From JBBQHX01 sp035306065 (GTDB lineage Bacteria > Gemmatimonadota > Gemmatimonadetes > Gemmatimonadales > Gemmatimonadaceae), in assembly GCA_035306065.1 (NCBI GenBank), contig DATGOL010000192.1, forward strand, positions 1-11,106: DNA of 11,106 nt. Reading direction: 5' to 3'. The notes beneath the pieces were generated by a model. It worked only from the letters and a program-made list of their open reading frames with translations. It was not told the DNA's origin and searched no databases. Shown here piece after piece: positions 1-5,644 of this stretch. The translations under genes and the position numbers were made by a program. Positions within the stretch are counted from its first letter, which is position 1. Every line of letters starts with the position of its first letter.

Positions 1-226
1 CGTCCTCGCTCATTCCCTCCTCGTGCAGCTGGCGGGAGAGGTCGCGCCGGTAGGCGACCATCACGTCTCCCTGCTCGCGTATGGGGAGTGGACGCAGGAG
101 CACGCCGTTGGCGGCGGAGAAGAGTGCCGTGGCGCCGCCGATGCCGATTGCCAGCGTGAGGATCACTATCGCGGTGAGCGATCGCTGGCCGGCGAGGTTG
201 CGGATGGTGGTGCGAAGGGTGCGCAT
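1..226 (-). CDS. ADOP-like (MacB/FtsX-type) ABC transporter permease, N-terminal fragment
   Basis: Only the first 75 or so codons are present; the gene runs off the left edge. The protein starts with a short basic stretch, then one membrane helix (about residues 17-37), then the start of a periplasmic core domain. The segment GIGGATALFS followed by ANGVLLRPLPI is almost the same as in the full permease at 5645-8047, so the two are paralogs. Families of this type (two MacB core domains with four or more membrane helices) are large in Gemmatimonadota and Acidobacteria, and their substrate is usually unknown. The ATG at 226 was chosen because it lines up with the paralog start. An in-frame ATG at 295 would add 23 residues (MLEQETIKRL...), and an in-frame TAA at 335-337 limits the frame. 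Neither start has a good ribosome binding site. It follows tspO on the same strand and may share its transcript. Confidence 0.85.
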   Translation of the reverse strand, partial: MRTLRTTIRNLAGQRSLTAIVILTLAIGIGGATALFSAANGVLLRPLPIREQGDVMVAYRRDLSRQLHEEGMSED

Positions 227-354
227 GGCGGGTAGTAGAGGGGACTGCCGGTTCTTCGACGCCAGCAGGCGCTTTATGGTTTCCTGCTCCAGCATACGCG
301 CCCGCCGTCTCCCCGGGGAATCCTTCGCGGGCCATTATCCCGCACTGCCGCGCC

Positions 355-840
355 TCAGCTGAACGCCCCCGGATTCATCCCCACTATCGACACAGTGAGC
401 GCAGCCGCGTAGGCCACCCACAACAGGTACGGGAGCAGGAAGGCTCCGGCCAGCGGCTTCACCCGCCAGAACGCCACCAGGGTTGCAGCGATAAGCACGA
501 GCAGCGTAATCACTTCCACCTGCGCAAGGCCGCCGAGCCGCCAGGCGAAGAAGAGCCAGCTCCACAGTGCGTTCAGAACGAGCTGCGCTGCATAGAGGCC
601 GAGCGGCACCCGCGCGCCCTGCACCCCTCGCTCGCGCCACACGAGCCAGGCGGCCACCGCCATCAACGCGTAGAGGATGGTCCAGGCCGGGCCGAACAGC
701 CAGGACGGCGGCGCCCAATCCGGACGCACCAGCGACGCGTAGAACTCGGGCGCACCCATGGACGCTCGGCTACCCACTGCCGCTGCGAGTGACGTTACCG
801 CCAGGGACACCACGAGCCCGATGAATTGCTTTCTGTTCAC
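355..840 (-). CDS. tspO: TspO/MBR family tryptophan-rich sensory protein
   Basis: This is a 161-residue protein with five predicted membrane helices (about 6-23, 48-69, 77-100, 105-125 and 129-152), the usual size and topology of the TspO/MBR family. Family signatures are clear: RPDWAPPSWLFGPAW at 39-53, then LYALMAVAAWLVW to 68, LNALWSWLFF at 89-98 and PYLLWVAYAAAL at 137-148. TspO proteins sit in the outer or cytoplasmic membrane, bind porphyrins and other hydrophobic ligands, and affect stress responses and tetrapyrrole handling; the ligand here cannot be read from the sequence. The start is a GTG with no clear Shine-Dalgarno sequence. The next ATG (residue 28) would remove the first helix, so the GTG is preferred. 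It lies 146 bp downstream of an unknown membrane protein, with a hairpin between them. Confidence 0.93.
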   Translation of the reverse strand: MNRKQFIGLVVSLAVTSLAAAVGSRASMGAPEFYASLVRPDWAPPSWLFGPAWTILYALMAVAAWLVWRERGVQGARVPLGLYAAQLVLNALWSWLFFAWRLGGLAQVEVITLLVLIAATLVAFWRVKPLAGAFLLPYLLWVAYAAALTVSIVGMNPGAFS

Positions 841-938
841 GATGGCGCCGGCAGCAGGGGGTTGGAATTGCTCGCTCTCCCCCTGAGTGCAGCAATGGTG
901 CCGGACTTGGCGAGTGGTGACGCGTGCCTTACAGTAGT

Positions 939-967
939 TGCCGAGCGGAAGACGACCACGCTCGGCA
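939..967 (-). terminator. Terminator-like hairpin after the small membrane protein gene
   Basis: TGCCGAGCG (939-947) and CGCTCGGCA (959-967) form a perfect 9-bp stem with an 11-base loop. It begins 20 bases after the stop codon of the minus-strand gene at 987-1502. No U-run follows it on the minus strand (the next bases read ACTACTGT), so it may be a pause or mRNA-stabilising structure rather than a classical intrinsic terminator. Confidence 0.5.
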
Positions 968-986
968 CAGCGCGTTCATCCCGGGC

Positions 987-1502
987 CTACTCGCCCGTTC
1001 TCCTAACCACCATCCCCGTGCGCGCAGACAGCCCCGCAGTCGCCACGCCCATGATGGCCACCAGGATGAGCGCCGCGATCGCGGCGGGATCCAGCAGCTG
1101 CGCTCCCACTACCAGGTCAACCACGTCCACCAGCTCCGCGACACCAACGAGTGTTAGCGCGGCCAGGGGGAGCGAGAAGGCGTAGCATGTGGCTGCGGCG
1201 TCTGGCGAGCGGCGCGCCAGCACCTGGCTGAGGGTGGACACCGCCACGAACGCCACGCACGCTCCAACCACCGCCGCGAGGAACGGAAGGCTCGTGACCG
1301 CGAACGCCATCGTCACGGGGCCAAGCACGTATTCGTGGTGCAGCGCCACGGTCGCAACGGACACCGGCGCCAGGAGTACGAGGAGCGGCGCGAGCGGGTC
1401 GAACGCGAGTAGTGGCGAACTGCGGGCTGGAGCGAGTGCTGGCATCGGGCTGCGTGCTGCAGGGCGGAGCGATTGTGTCTTATTCAGGTGACGCATCAGC
1501 AT
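987..1502 (-). CDS. Small hydrophobic membrane protein of unknown function
   Basis: This 171-residue protein is not recognised as any family. A basic, Pro/Ala-rich N-terminus (1-30) is followed by about four hydrophobic segments (roughly 36-54, 65-91, 105-136 and 139-158) and a short basic tail ending RTGMVVRRTGE. It is therefore probably a four-helix inner-membrane protein with no visible catalytic motif. The reading frame is preferred over the opposite-strand frames because the hydrophobic blocks are regular and it keeps the strand of its neighbours. The ATG at 1502 directly follows an in-frame TGA and has no strong ribosome binding site; ATG at 1496 (residue 3) or at residue 20 are alternatives. 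Hairpins lie both upstream (1549-1581) and downstream (939-967), so it may be transcribed alone. Confidence 0.65.
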   Translation of the reverse strand: MLMRHLNKTQSLRPAARSPMPALAPARSSPLLAFDPLAPLLVLLAPVSVATVALHHEYVLGPVTMAFAVTSLPFLAAVVGACVAFVAVSTLSQVLARRSPDAAATCYAFSLPLAALTLVGVAELVDVVDLVVGAQLLDPAAIAALILVAIMGVATAGLSARTGMVVRRTGE

Positions 1503-1548
1503 TCACGCGGTAACGCGAGAATGCGTGTTCAGCGATGCGTTTGCCCGG

Positions 1549-1581
1549 GTTGCGCCACCGCGGGGCGGCCGGTGGCGCAAC
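1549..1581 (-). terminator. Strong 12-bp hairpin after the TPR lipoprotein gene
   Basis: GTTGCGCCACCG (1549-1560) and CGGTGGCGCAAC (1570-1581) are perfect reverse complements around a 9-base GC-rich loop. The stem starts 15 bases past the stop codon of the minus-strand TPR gene. This is the strongest short hairpin noticed between genes here. It lacks a U-tract on either side, so terminator is the likely but not certain role. Confidence 0.6.
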
Positions 1582-1596
1582 GTTGATTGCGAGGCG

Positions 1597-2550
1597 TTAA
1601 CTCCCGGCTCGCGCCAGGTCCGCTTCAGCCGCGATGTAACCGAAAGCGGCCCAGTACGGCGACTCCACGATTCGCCGGAAGATCTCCCGCCCGCGTTCCT
1701 CCTCGCCGTTCTCCAGGTACCAGTTCCCCACCCCGTATCCCTGGGTGGCGAACTGCAGGTCGTCCACCTCGTTCTGGTCGAGCAGTTCTTCGGGCTGCAC
1801 GACGCCCTTGTACATGAGCAGGCGGCGGTAGTAGGCCGTGTTCTCGATGATGTCGAGCGACTCCGACACGCCGTTGGCAATTGCCTGAGCTTCGTGATCG
1901 CGGCCGAGCCGGCGGAGTGTCATGTAGCGCCAGTCGTTCACGGCCACGCGGCTGTCGTCATTGGTGGCAGCGCTCAGGGCCTTGTTCCATGCGTCGAGTG
2001 ATTCGTCGTACTCGCCGCGCAGGTAGTGTGTGAGTGCGAGGTGGTAGTAGACGTTGCCGTGTAGTGTGCTGAGGGGGATGTTCCGCGCGTTAGGCCGCCC
2101 GTCCGGCTCGATCTCGTTCCCGGTGCCCTCTATCAGCCGCGCGGCATACTGAAAGTCCGCGAGCGCGTCATCGAACATGCGCAGCGTGATGTACCTGTGC
2201 CCGCGATGGCGATACATGCGCGGGTCGTCAGGGTGCTTCTCCACGCCTTCCGTGAACACCTCCACGGCGTCGCGATAGCGCTCGAGGTATGCGAGCCGCC
2301 GCCCGTACCAGATGATCGAATCTGCATCGAGCGGAGCTCTCTCGTATGCAGCCTGCGCCTCCGCCAGCTCGGCATCCAGCTGCGTGCGCTGCTCGGGTGT
2401 GAAGCTCCGACGAACGAGCTCGGTGCCGAGCAGCGAGGTGCCTTCCACCTGGTTGCTCGCGGATTGTGTGTCCTGTGCAGGCTCGGGACTCGAGCAGGCG
2501 GCCAGGGAGACTGCGAAGGCGAGGGCGAGGGATCGGAGGCTGGGTCTCAC
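1597..2550 (-). CDS. TPR-repeat lipoprotein
   Basis: With the GTG at 2550 as start, the protein is 317 residues: a short basic n-region (RPSLRS), a hydrophobic core and the lipobox SLAAC with Cys19 as the lipidated residue, so it is a predicted lipoprotein of the envelope. A flexible linker (20-47) leads into helical repeats resembling tetratricopeptide units at about 75-108, 109-142, 164-197, 202-235 and 270-303, for example YRDAVEVFTEGVEKHPDDP and FDDALADFQYAARL. TPR domains bind partner proteins; no enzymatic motif is seen. The open frame extends to 2655, but the extra 35 residues have no signal-peptide character and would overlap the upstream gene, so the GTG is preferred. No Shine-Dalgarno is evident. 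It follows the M23-propeller lipoprotein by 85 bp, and the two may act together in the envelope. Confidence 0.85.
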   Translation of the reverse strand: MRPSLRSLALAFAVSLAACSSPEPAQDTQSASNQVEGTSLLGTELVRRSFTPEQRTQLDAELAEAQAAYERAPLDADSIIWYGRRLAYLERYRDAVEVFTEGVEKHPDDPRMYRHRGHRYITLRMFDDALADFQYAARLIEGTGNEIEPDGRPNARNIPLSTLHGNVYYHLALTHYLRGEYDESLDAWNKALSAATNDDSRVAVNDWRYMTLRRLGRDHEAQAIANGVSESLDIIENTAYYRRLLMYKGVVQPEELLDQNEVDDLQFATQGYGVGNWYLENGEEERGREIFRRIVESPYWAAFGYIAAEADLARAGS

Positions 2551-2578
2551 GTGGTCGTGGGGTGTGTGTGTTTGGCGG

Positions 2579-2629
2579 GCGTGCGGGCATCGCGTATGAA
2601 TGGAGCGTTGCTCCTGCAATCCCGCACGC
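2579..2629 (-). other. Nested inverted repeats between the two lipoprotein genes
   Basis: GCGTGCGGG (2579-2587) and CCCGCACGC (2621-2629) form a perfect 9-bp outer stem. Inside it, GGAGC (2602-2606) and GCTCC (2610-2614) form a 5-bp stem with a 3-base loop. In the minus-strand mRNA the structure begins 6 bases after the stop codon of the M23 gene and ends 28 bases before the TPR gene start. It could weaken read-through or protect the upstream message; no U-run follows it. Confidence 0.45.
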
Positions 2630-2635
2630 ACTCCA

Positions 2636-4420
2636 TCAATCGCTGCCGCTTTCACTCCGGTCTACAAGCACCTTTCCGTCCACGTCCGTCACCACCACAC
2701 GCACAGGCTGGAATGACAGCGGACGCAGCGTGAGCGTAAACCGGCCGTTGGAAGGCCTGCTGGCATCAATGTACACGTCGTTCTGGATCTGCGAGTCGCG
2801 CACCGACGAACCCTGCCGCACGATTTCATAGTAGTCGAGCAGCCGGCTGTCGTTCTCGCCGAACACTTCGATCGTGCGAATCGTCATCTGCTGGAGCGGC
2901 ACGTCAACGATCACGCTGTCGGTGTCGAAGATGGCCGACATCTCCGCTGCTCGTCCATGCGCCAGCAGTTCCAGCGGGTTGAAGCTCTGACGCTCATCCA
3001 TCGCGTCGCTGTTGAGCGTGCGGAAATACGTGAGGTGCAGGTGGTTGTAGGTTGCACCCGTTCTTCCCACGGCGCCGAGTTGCTCACCCGCTTCGAGCTG
3101 CTGGCCTGCCGCCACATCTATCCGGTCCAGGTGCAGGTAGGCTGTTGCCTCGCCGCTCTCGTGCCTCACGATAACGTAGTTGCCGGCCGAGCTTGTTCCG
3201 TTCCAGGGTGTCACGTTCACCACTTCACCAGCCAGCACGGACAGCACGGGCGTACCTCTCGGTGCAGGGAGATCGATGCCGGCGTGGAAGTCGTATCGCG
3301 AGGGCAGCTTGCGCGGGCCGAACGGCGCATGCACCGAGTCGCCGTCGGCTGCGCTCGTTCCGCTCAACGGCCACACCGGCTTGCCCTGCTGCCCCGGCGG
3401 AAGATGTCCATGTCCTATTCCCCTGCCGCCCTTCAGCGTGAGGCCCTGTGAGCCGACGGCAAACAGGCGCCCGTTATGCGATGCCCATATGCCCTCGAGG
3501 TTCTTCATGCTGCCGCTCTGCATCAGGTGCCACTGGTGCCCGTCGTGATGCAGGATCGTACCACCCCATGCCACTGCGAAAATATTGCCGCCGCCGTCGC
3601 TCCACATGTCGCGAATGTGTGCGCGGGTGATCACACGCGACTGCGGATCTTCGGTCCAGCGCTCGCCGTCGTAGTGCAGGATCACGCCGAACGAGCCCGC
3701 CGCAAACACATCGTTGGCCGAGCGGCCGTGCACGACATTCATGCGGGTGTCGTCAGGGCTCTCCATGTTCGTCCATGCTGAACCGTCAAAGTGCAGCAGC
3801 ACTCCTCCTACTCCCACGGCGAACACGTTGTTGCTGGCGGTGCCCCACACGCCGTGCATCTCCTGGTTCGTGGGCAGGGAAACGTACGTCCAGCCCTGGC
3901 CGTCGAAGTGGTGCGCCGTACCTCCGTTGCCCACTGCCCAGATGTCGTCGTGCGCGCTGCCCCAGAGTCCGAACAGCTGGTACTGTGTTCCGCCTGTCGT
4001 CGCCAGGCGATCCACGAGTGTCCAACCGGTGCCGTCGTAGTGCATGAGCGCACCCAGCCCGCCAACCGCCCACACGTTGTCGTTCGCCGTGCCCCAAACG
4101 TCACGGAGTGAACTCGTAACGCCGGATGCCTGCCTTACCCACGAGATGCCGTCGTAGTGCTGGATCGTGCCCGACAGGCCTACGGCAAACAGCGAGCTCG
4201 GTCCGTTACCCCAAACGGCCTCCAGCCCGCCCTGCACGGCGGACTCCATCTCGATCCATGCAGGGAATCCCTGCTCCAGCGATGGTAAATCGGCCGCAAC
4301 CGGTGAAACCACCTGGTAATCGGCACACGCGGCAGCGGCGAGTAGCAGCGTAGACGCAACCGATGCGCGAAGGAGATGCGTGAGCGGAGGTTGAGCGGAT
4401 GATCCTTGCAATGCAGACAC
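2636..4420 (-). CDS. M23-family metallopeptidase lipoprotein with N-terminal seven-blade propeller repeats
   Basis: This 594-residue lipoprotein has a signal peptide ending AAAAC (Cys32 lipidated). Residues 65-330 hold seven copies of a roughly 40-residue unit of the form VWG-x-NVFAVG-x-GGxxxHYDGxxW, starting near 65, 104, 148, 187, 226, 267 and 307; the seventh is shortened and lacks the HYDG-W end. The count suggests a seven-blade beta-propeller. Residues about 345-485 are an M23 (LytM/peptidoglycan endopeptidase) domain with PFGPR (366-370), HAGID (His379 and Asp383, zinc ligands), YLHLD (His430) and NHLHL (His460, His462), so all metal and catalytic residues are present. A beta-rich tail follows (500-594). 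M23 enzymes cut peptide cross-links in peptidoglycan or act on other peptides; the target here is unknown. The start is GTG with no good ribosome binding site. Confidence 0.9.
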   Translation of the reverse strand: MSALQGSSAQPPLTHLLRASVASTLLLAAAACADYQVVSPVAADLPSLEQGFPAWIEMESAVQGGLEAVWGNGPSSLFAVGLSGTIQHYDGISWVRQASGVTSSLRDVWGTANDNVWAVGGLGALMHYDGTGWTLVDRLATTGGTQYQLFGLWGSAHDDIWAVGNGGTAHHFDGQGWTYVSLPTNQEMHGVWGTASNNVFAVGVGGVLLHFDGSAWTNMESPDDTRMNVVHGRSANDVFAAGSFGVILHYDGERWTEDPQSRVITRAHIRDMWSDGGGNIFAVAWGGTILHHDGHQWHLMQSGSMKNLEGIWASHNGRLFAVGSQGLTLKGGRGIGHGHLPPGQQGKPVWPLSGTSAADGDSVHAPFGPRKLPSRYDFHAGIDLPAPRGTPVLSVLAGEVVNVTPWNGTSSAGNYVIVRHESGEATAYLHLDRIDVAAGQQLEAGEQLGAVGRTGATYNHLHLTYFRTLNSDAMDERQSFNPLELLAHGRAAEMSAIFDTDSVIVDVPLQQMTIRTIEVFGENDSRLLDYYEIVRQGSSVRDSQIQNDVYIDASRPSNGRFTLTLRPLSFQPVRVVVTDVDGKVLVDRSESGSD

Positions 4421-4494
4421 TCCGGCGGGAGGAGGGTGAGCGATATTCGCCTGGCTGCGACGATTGCGGAACGCCGGCTAATGTGGAGCCGTTC

Positions 4495-4572
4495 GCAGTG
4501 CGACGCCAGTAGACACCCCTCGCGAACCTGAGCGCAGTGCGATGCCGGCACACACCCCGCGCGAACCCGAGC
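4495..4572. repeat. Tandem imperfect 39-bp direct repeat in the divergent promoter region
   Basis: Two adjacent units (4495-4533 and 4534-4572) match at 33 of 39 positions. Both begin GCAGTGCGA and end GCGAACC(T/C)GAGC. They lie between the divergent M23-propeller gene and hydrolase gene. They may be a duplicated regulator site or part of a dispersed GAGCGCAG-type extragenic repeat. No clear -10/-35 pair was found in the 4421-4666 interval. Confidence 0.75.
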
Positions 4573-4630
4573 GCCCGAAGAATCGCGCACTTGTCGAATC
4601 TCTCACTTCCCGTTCGTCGCCTCCGTGAAT

Positions 4631-4649
4631 GCCGGGAACATCTCCCGGC
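4631..4649 (+). promoter_or_regulatory. Leader hairpin just upstream of the hydrolase ribosome binding site
   Basis: GCCGGGA (4631-4637) and TCCCGGC (4643-4649) form a perfect 7-bp stem with the 5-base loop ACATC. The stem ends 5 bases before the GGAG ribosome binding site (4655-4658) of the hydrolase gene. If transcribed it would sit in the 5' leader; as DNA it could also be a dyad operator. The role is inferred from position only. Confidence 0.5.
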
Positions 4650-4666
4650 ACCACGGAGACCCGAAC

Positions 4667-5587
4667 ATGCACATCAAACATCCCCTCGGCGCACTCATCC
4701 GCACGGTTGCCACCGCGACCGCCATCGCACTCACCTTCCTTCCCTTCGCAACCATGACCGCAAACGCTCAGGCCGCCAGCGCGCAGGCCGCCGGCACCGA
4801 AGGAGCCTACGCCAATGTCAACGGCATCAACCTCTACTACCAGGTACACGGCACCGGCAAGCCGCTCGTTCTACTGCACGGCGGGCTCGGTGTCATCGAG
4901 ATGTTCGGGCCTTCAATTTCCGGCCTTGCCGAGGGCAGGCAGGTGATAGCGGTGGACCTGCAGGGGCATGGCCGCACGGCGGATATTGATCGCCCGCTCA
5001 GCCTCGAGTTCATGGCAGACGACATTGCCGCACTGCTTGAACACCTGGACATCGGGCGCGCCGACATCATGGGCTACTCGATGGGCGGCGGCGTGGCGCT
5101 GCAGGTTGCCGTCAGGCACCCGCAGCTGGTGGACAGGCTGGTGCTAGTGTCCGCGCCCGCCCGCAGCAACGCATTCTATCCTGAGCTGATCGCGCAGCAG
5201 GCAATGGTGAATGCCGAAGCTGCCGAGATGATGAAGGGCACGCCGATGTACACGTCCTACATGAGCCTCGCGCCACGCCCGGAGGACTTTCCGCGACTGC
5301 TCGACAAGATCGGCAGCGTTATGAAGAAGCCTTACGACTACTCGGAGCAGCTGGCTTCCGTGAAGGCGCCCACGCTCCTGGTTGCTGCGGACGCCGACAT
5401 GTTTCCTCCCTCGCACGCGGTGGAGATGTTCGAGCTGCTGGGCGGCGGCAGGCGCGACGGCGGGTGGGACGGATCGGGAATGACCCCGCATCGCCTGGCG
5501 ATCCTGCCGGGGCTCACGCACTACAACATTGCCGAGAGCCCCGCGCTGCTGGAGGTGGCGGTGAGGTTCCTGGATGGCGGCGCCTGA
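4667..5587 (+). CDS. Exported alpha/beta-fold hydrolase
   Basis: With the ATG at 4667 the protein is 306 residues. This start is chosen because GGAG at 4655-4658 lies 8 bases upstream and a good signal peptide follows: basic MHIKH, a hydrophobic stretch, then TANA|QA as a likely cleavage site after residue 34. An upstream in-frame ATG at 4625 overlaps the leader hairpin. The mature part is a typical alpha/beta hydrolase: oxyanion-hole HGG at 71-73, DLQGHGRT at 97-104, nucleophile elbow GYSMGGG with Ser138, probable acid Asp244 in AADADMF and catalytic His285 in GLTHYNI. The triad is complete. The family includes esterases, lipases, epoxide hydrolases and peroxidases; the substrate cannot be assigned. 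It is divergent from the M23-propeller gene and converges on the ADOP-like permease. Confidence 0.92.
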   Translation: MHIKHPLGALIRTVATATAIALTFLPFATMTANAQAASAQAAGTEGAYANVNGINLYYQVHGTGKPLVLLHGGLGVIEMFGPSISGLAEGRQVIAVDLQGHGRTADIDRPLSLEFMADDIAALLEHLDIGRADIMGYSMGGGVALQVAVRHPQLVDRLVLVSAPARSNAFYPELIAQQAMVNAEAAEMMKGTPMYTSYMSLAPRPEDFPRLLDKIGSVMKKPYDYSEQLASVKAPTLLVAADADMFPPSHAVEMFELLGGGRRDGGWDGSGMTPHRLAILPGLTHYNIAESPALLEVAVRFLDGGA

Positions 5588-5598
5588 GGCGAGTCCGC

Positions 5599-5626
5599 CC
5601 CCTCACCCCTCACCCTTCACCCCTCA
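5599..5626. repeat. Heptanucleotide tandem repeat, CCCCTCA x4
   Basis: Four back-to-back 7-bp units read CCCCTCA, CCCCTCA, CCCTTCA and CCCCTCA, starting 12 bases after the hydrolase stop codon. The array fills most of the 57-bp gap between two convergent genes, and a looser continuation of CTCACCC-like text runs to about 5641. It may arise by slippage and resembles in form the heptamer short tandem repeats known from cyanobacterial intergenic DNA. Confidence 0.85.
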
Positions 5627-5644
5627 CCCGTGTCTCTCACCCAC

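Noticed and set aside
327..343. GCGGG/CCCGC hairpin after tspO
   Set aside because: The stem is only 5 bp, expected often by chance in GC-rich DNA, and has no U-run.
826..1185. Plus-strand open frame over the small membrane protein
   Set aside because: Composition is Ser/Thr/Ala-rich low complexity. The minus-strand frame gives regular hydrophobic segments and keeps the strand of its neighbours.
2197..2733. Plus-strand 178-codon frame across the two lipoprotein genes
   Set aside because: It spans parts of two well-supported opposite-strand genes and the gap between them, without any recognisable motif.
4464..4484. TTGCGG and TAATGT as a promoter for the hydrolase
   Set aside because: The spacing between the two hexamers is 9 bases, far from the usual 16-18.
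4478..4849. Minus-strand open frame with a repeated GSRGV-x-GIALR peptide
   Set aside because: The repeat comes from the 39-bp DNA duplication, and the frame overlaps the start and signal peptide of the hydrolase. There is no ribosome binding site or other coding sign.
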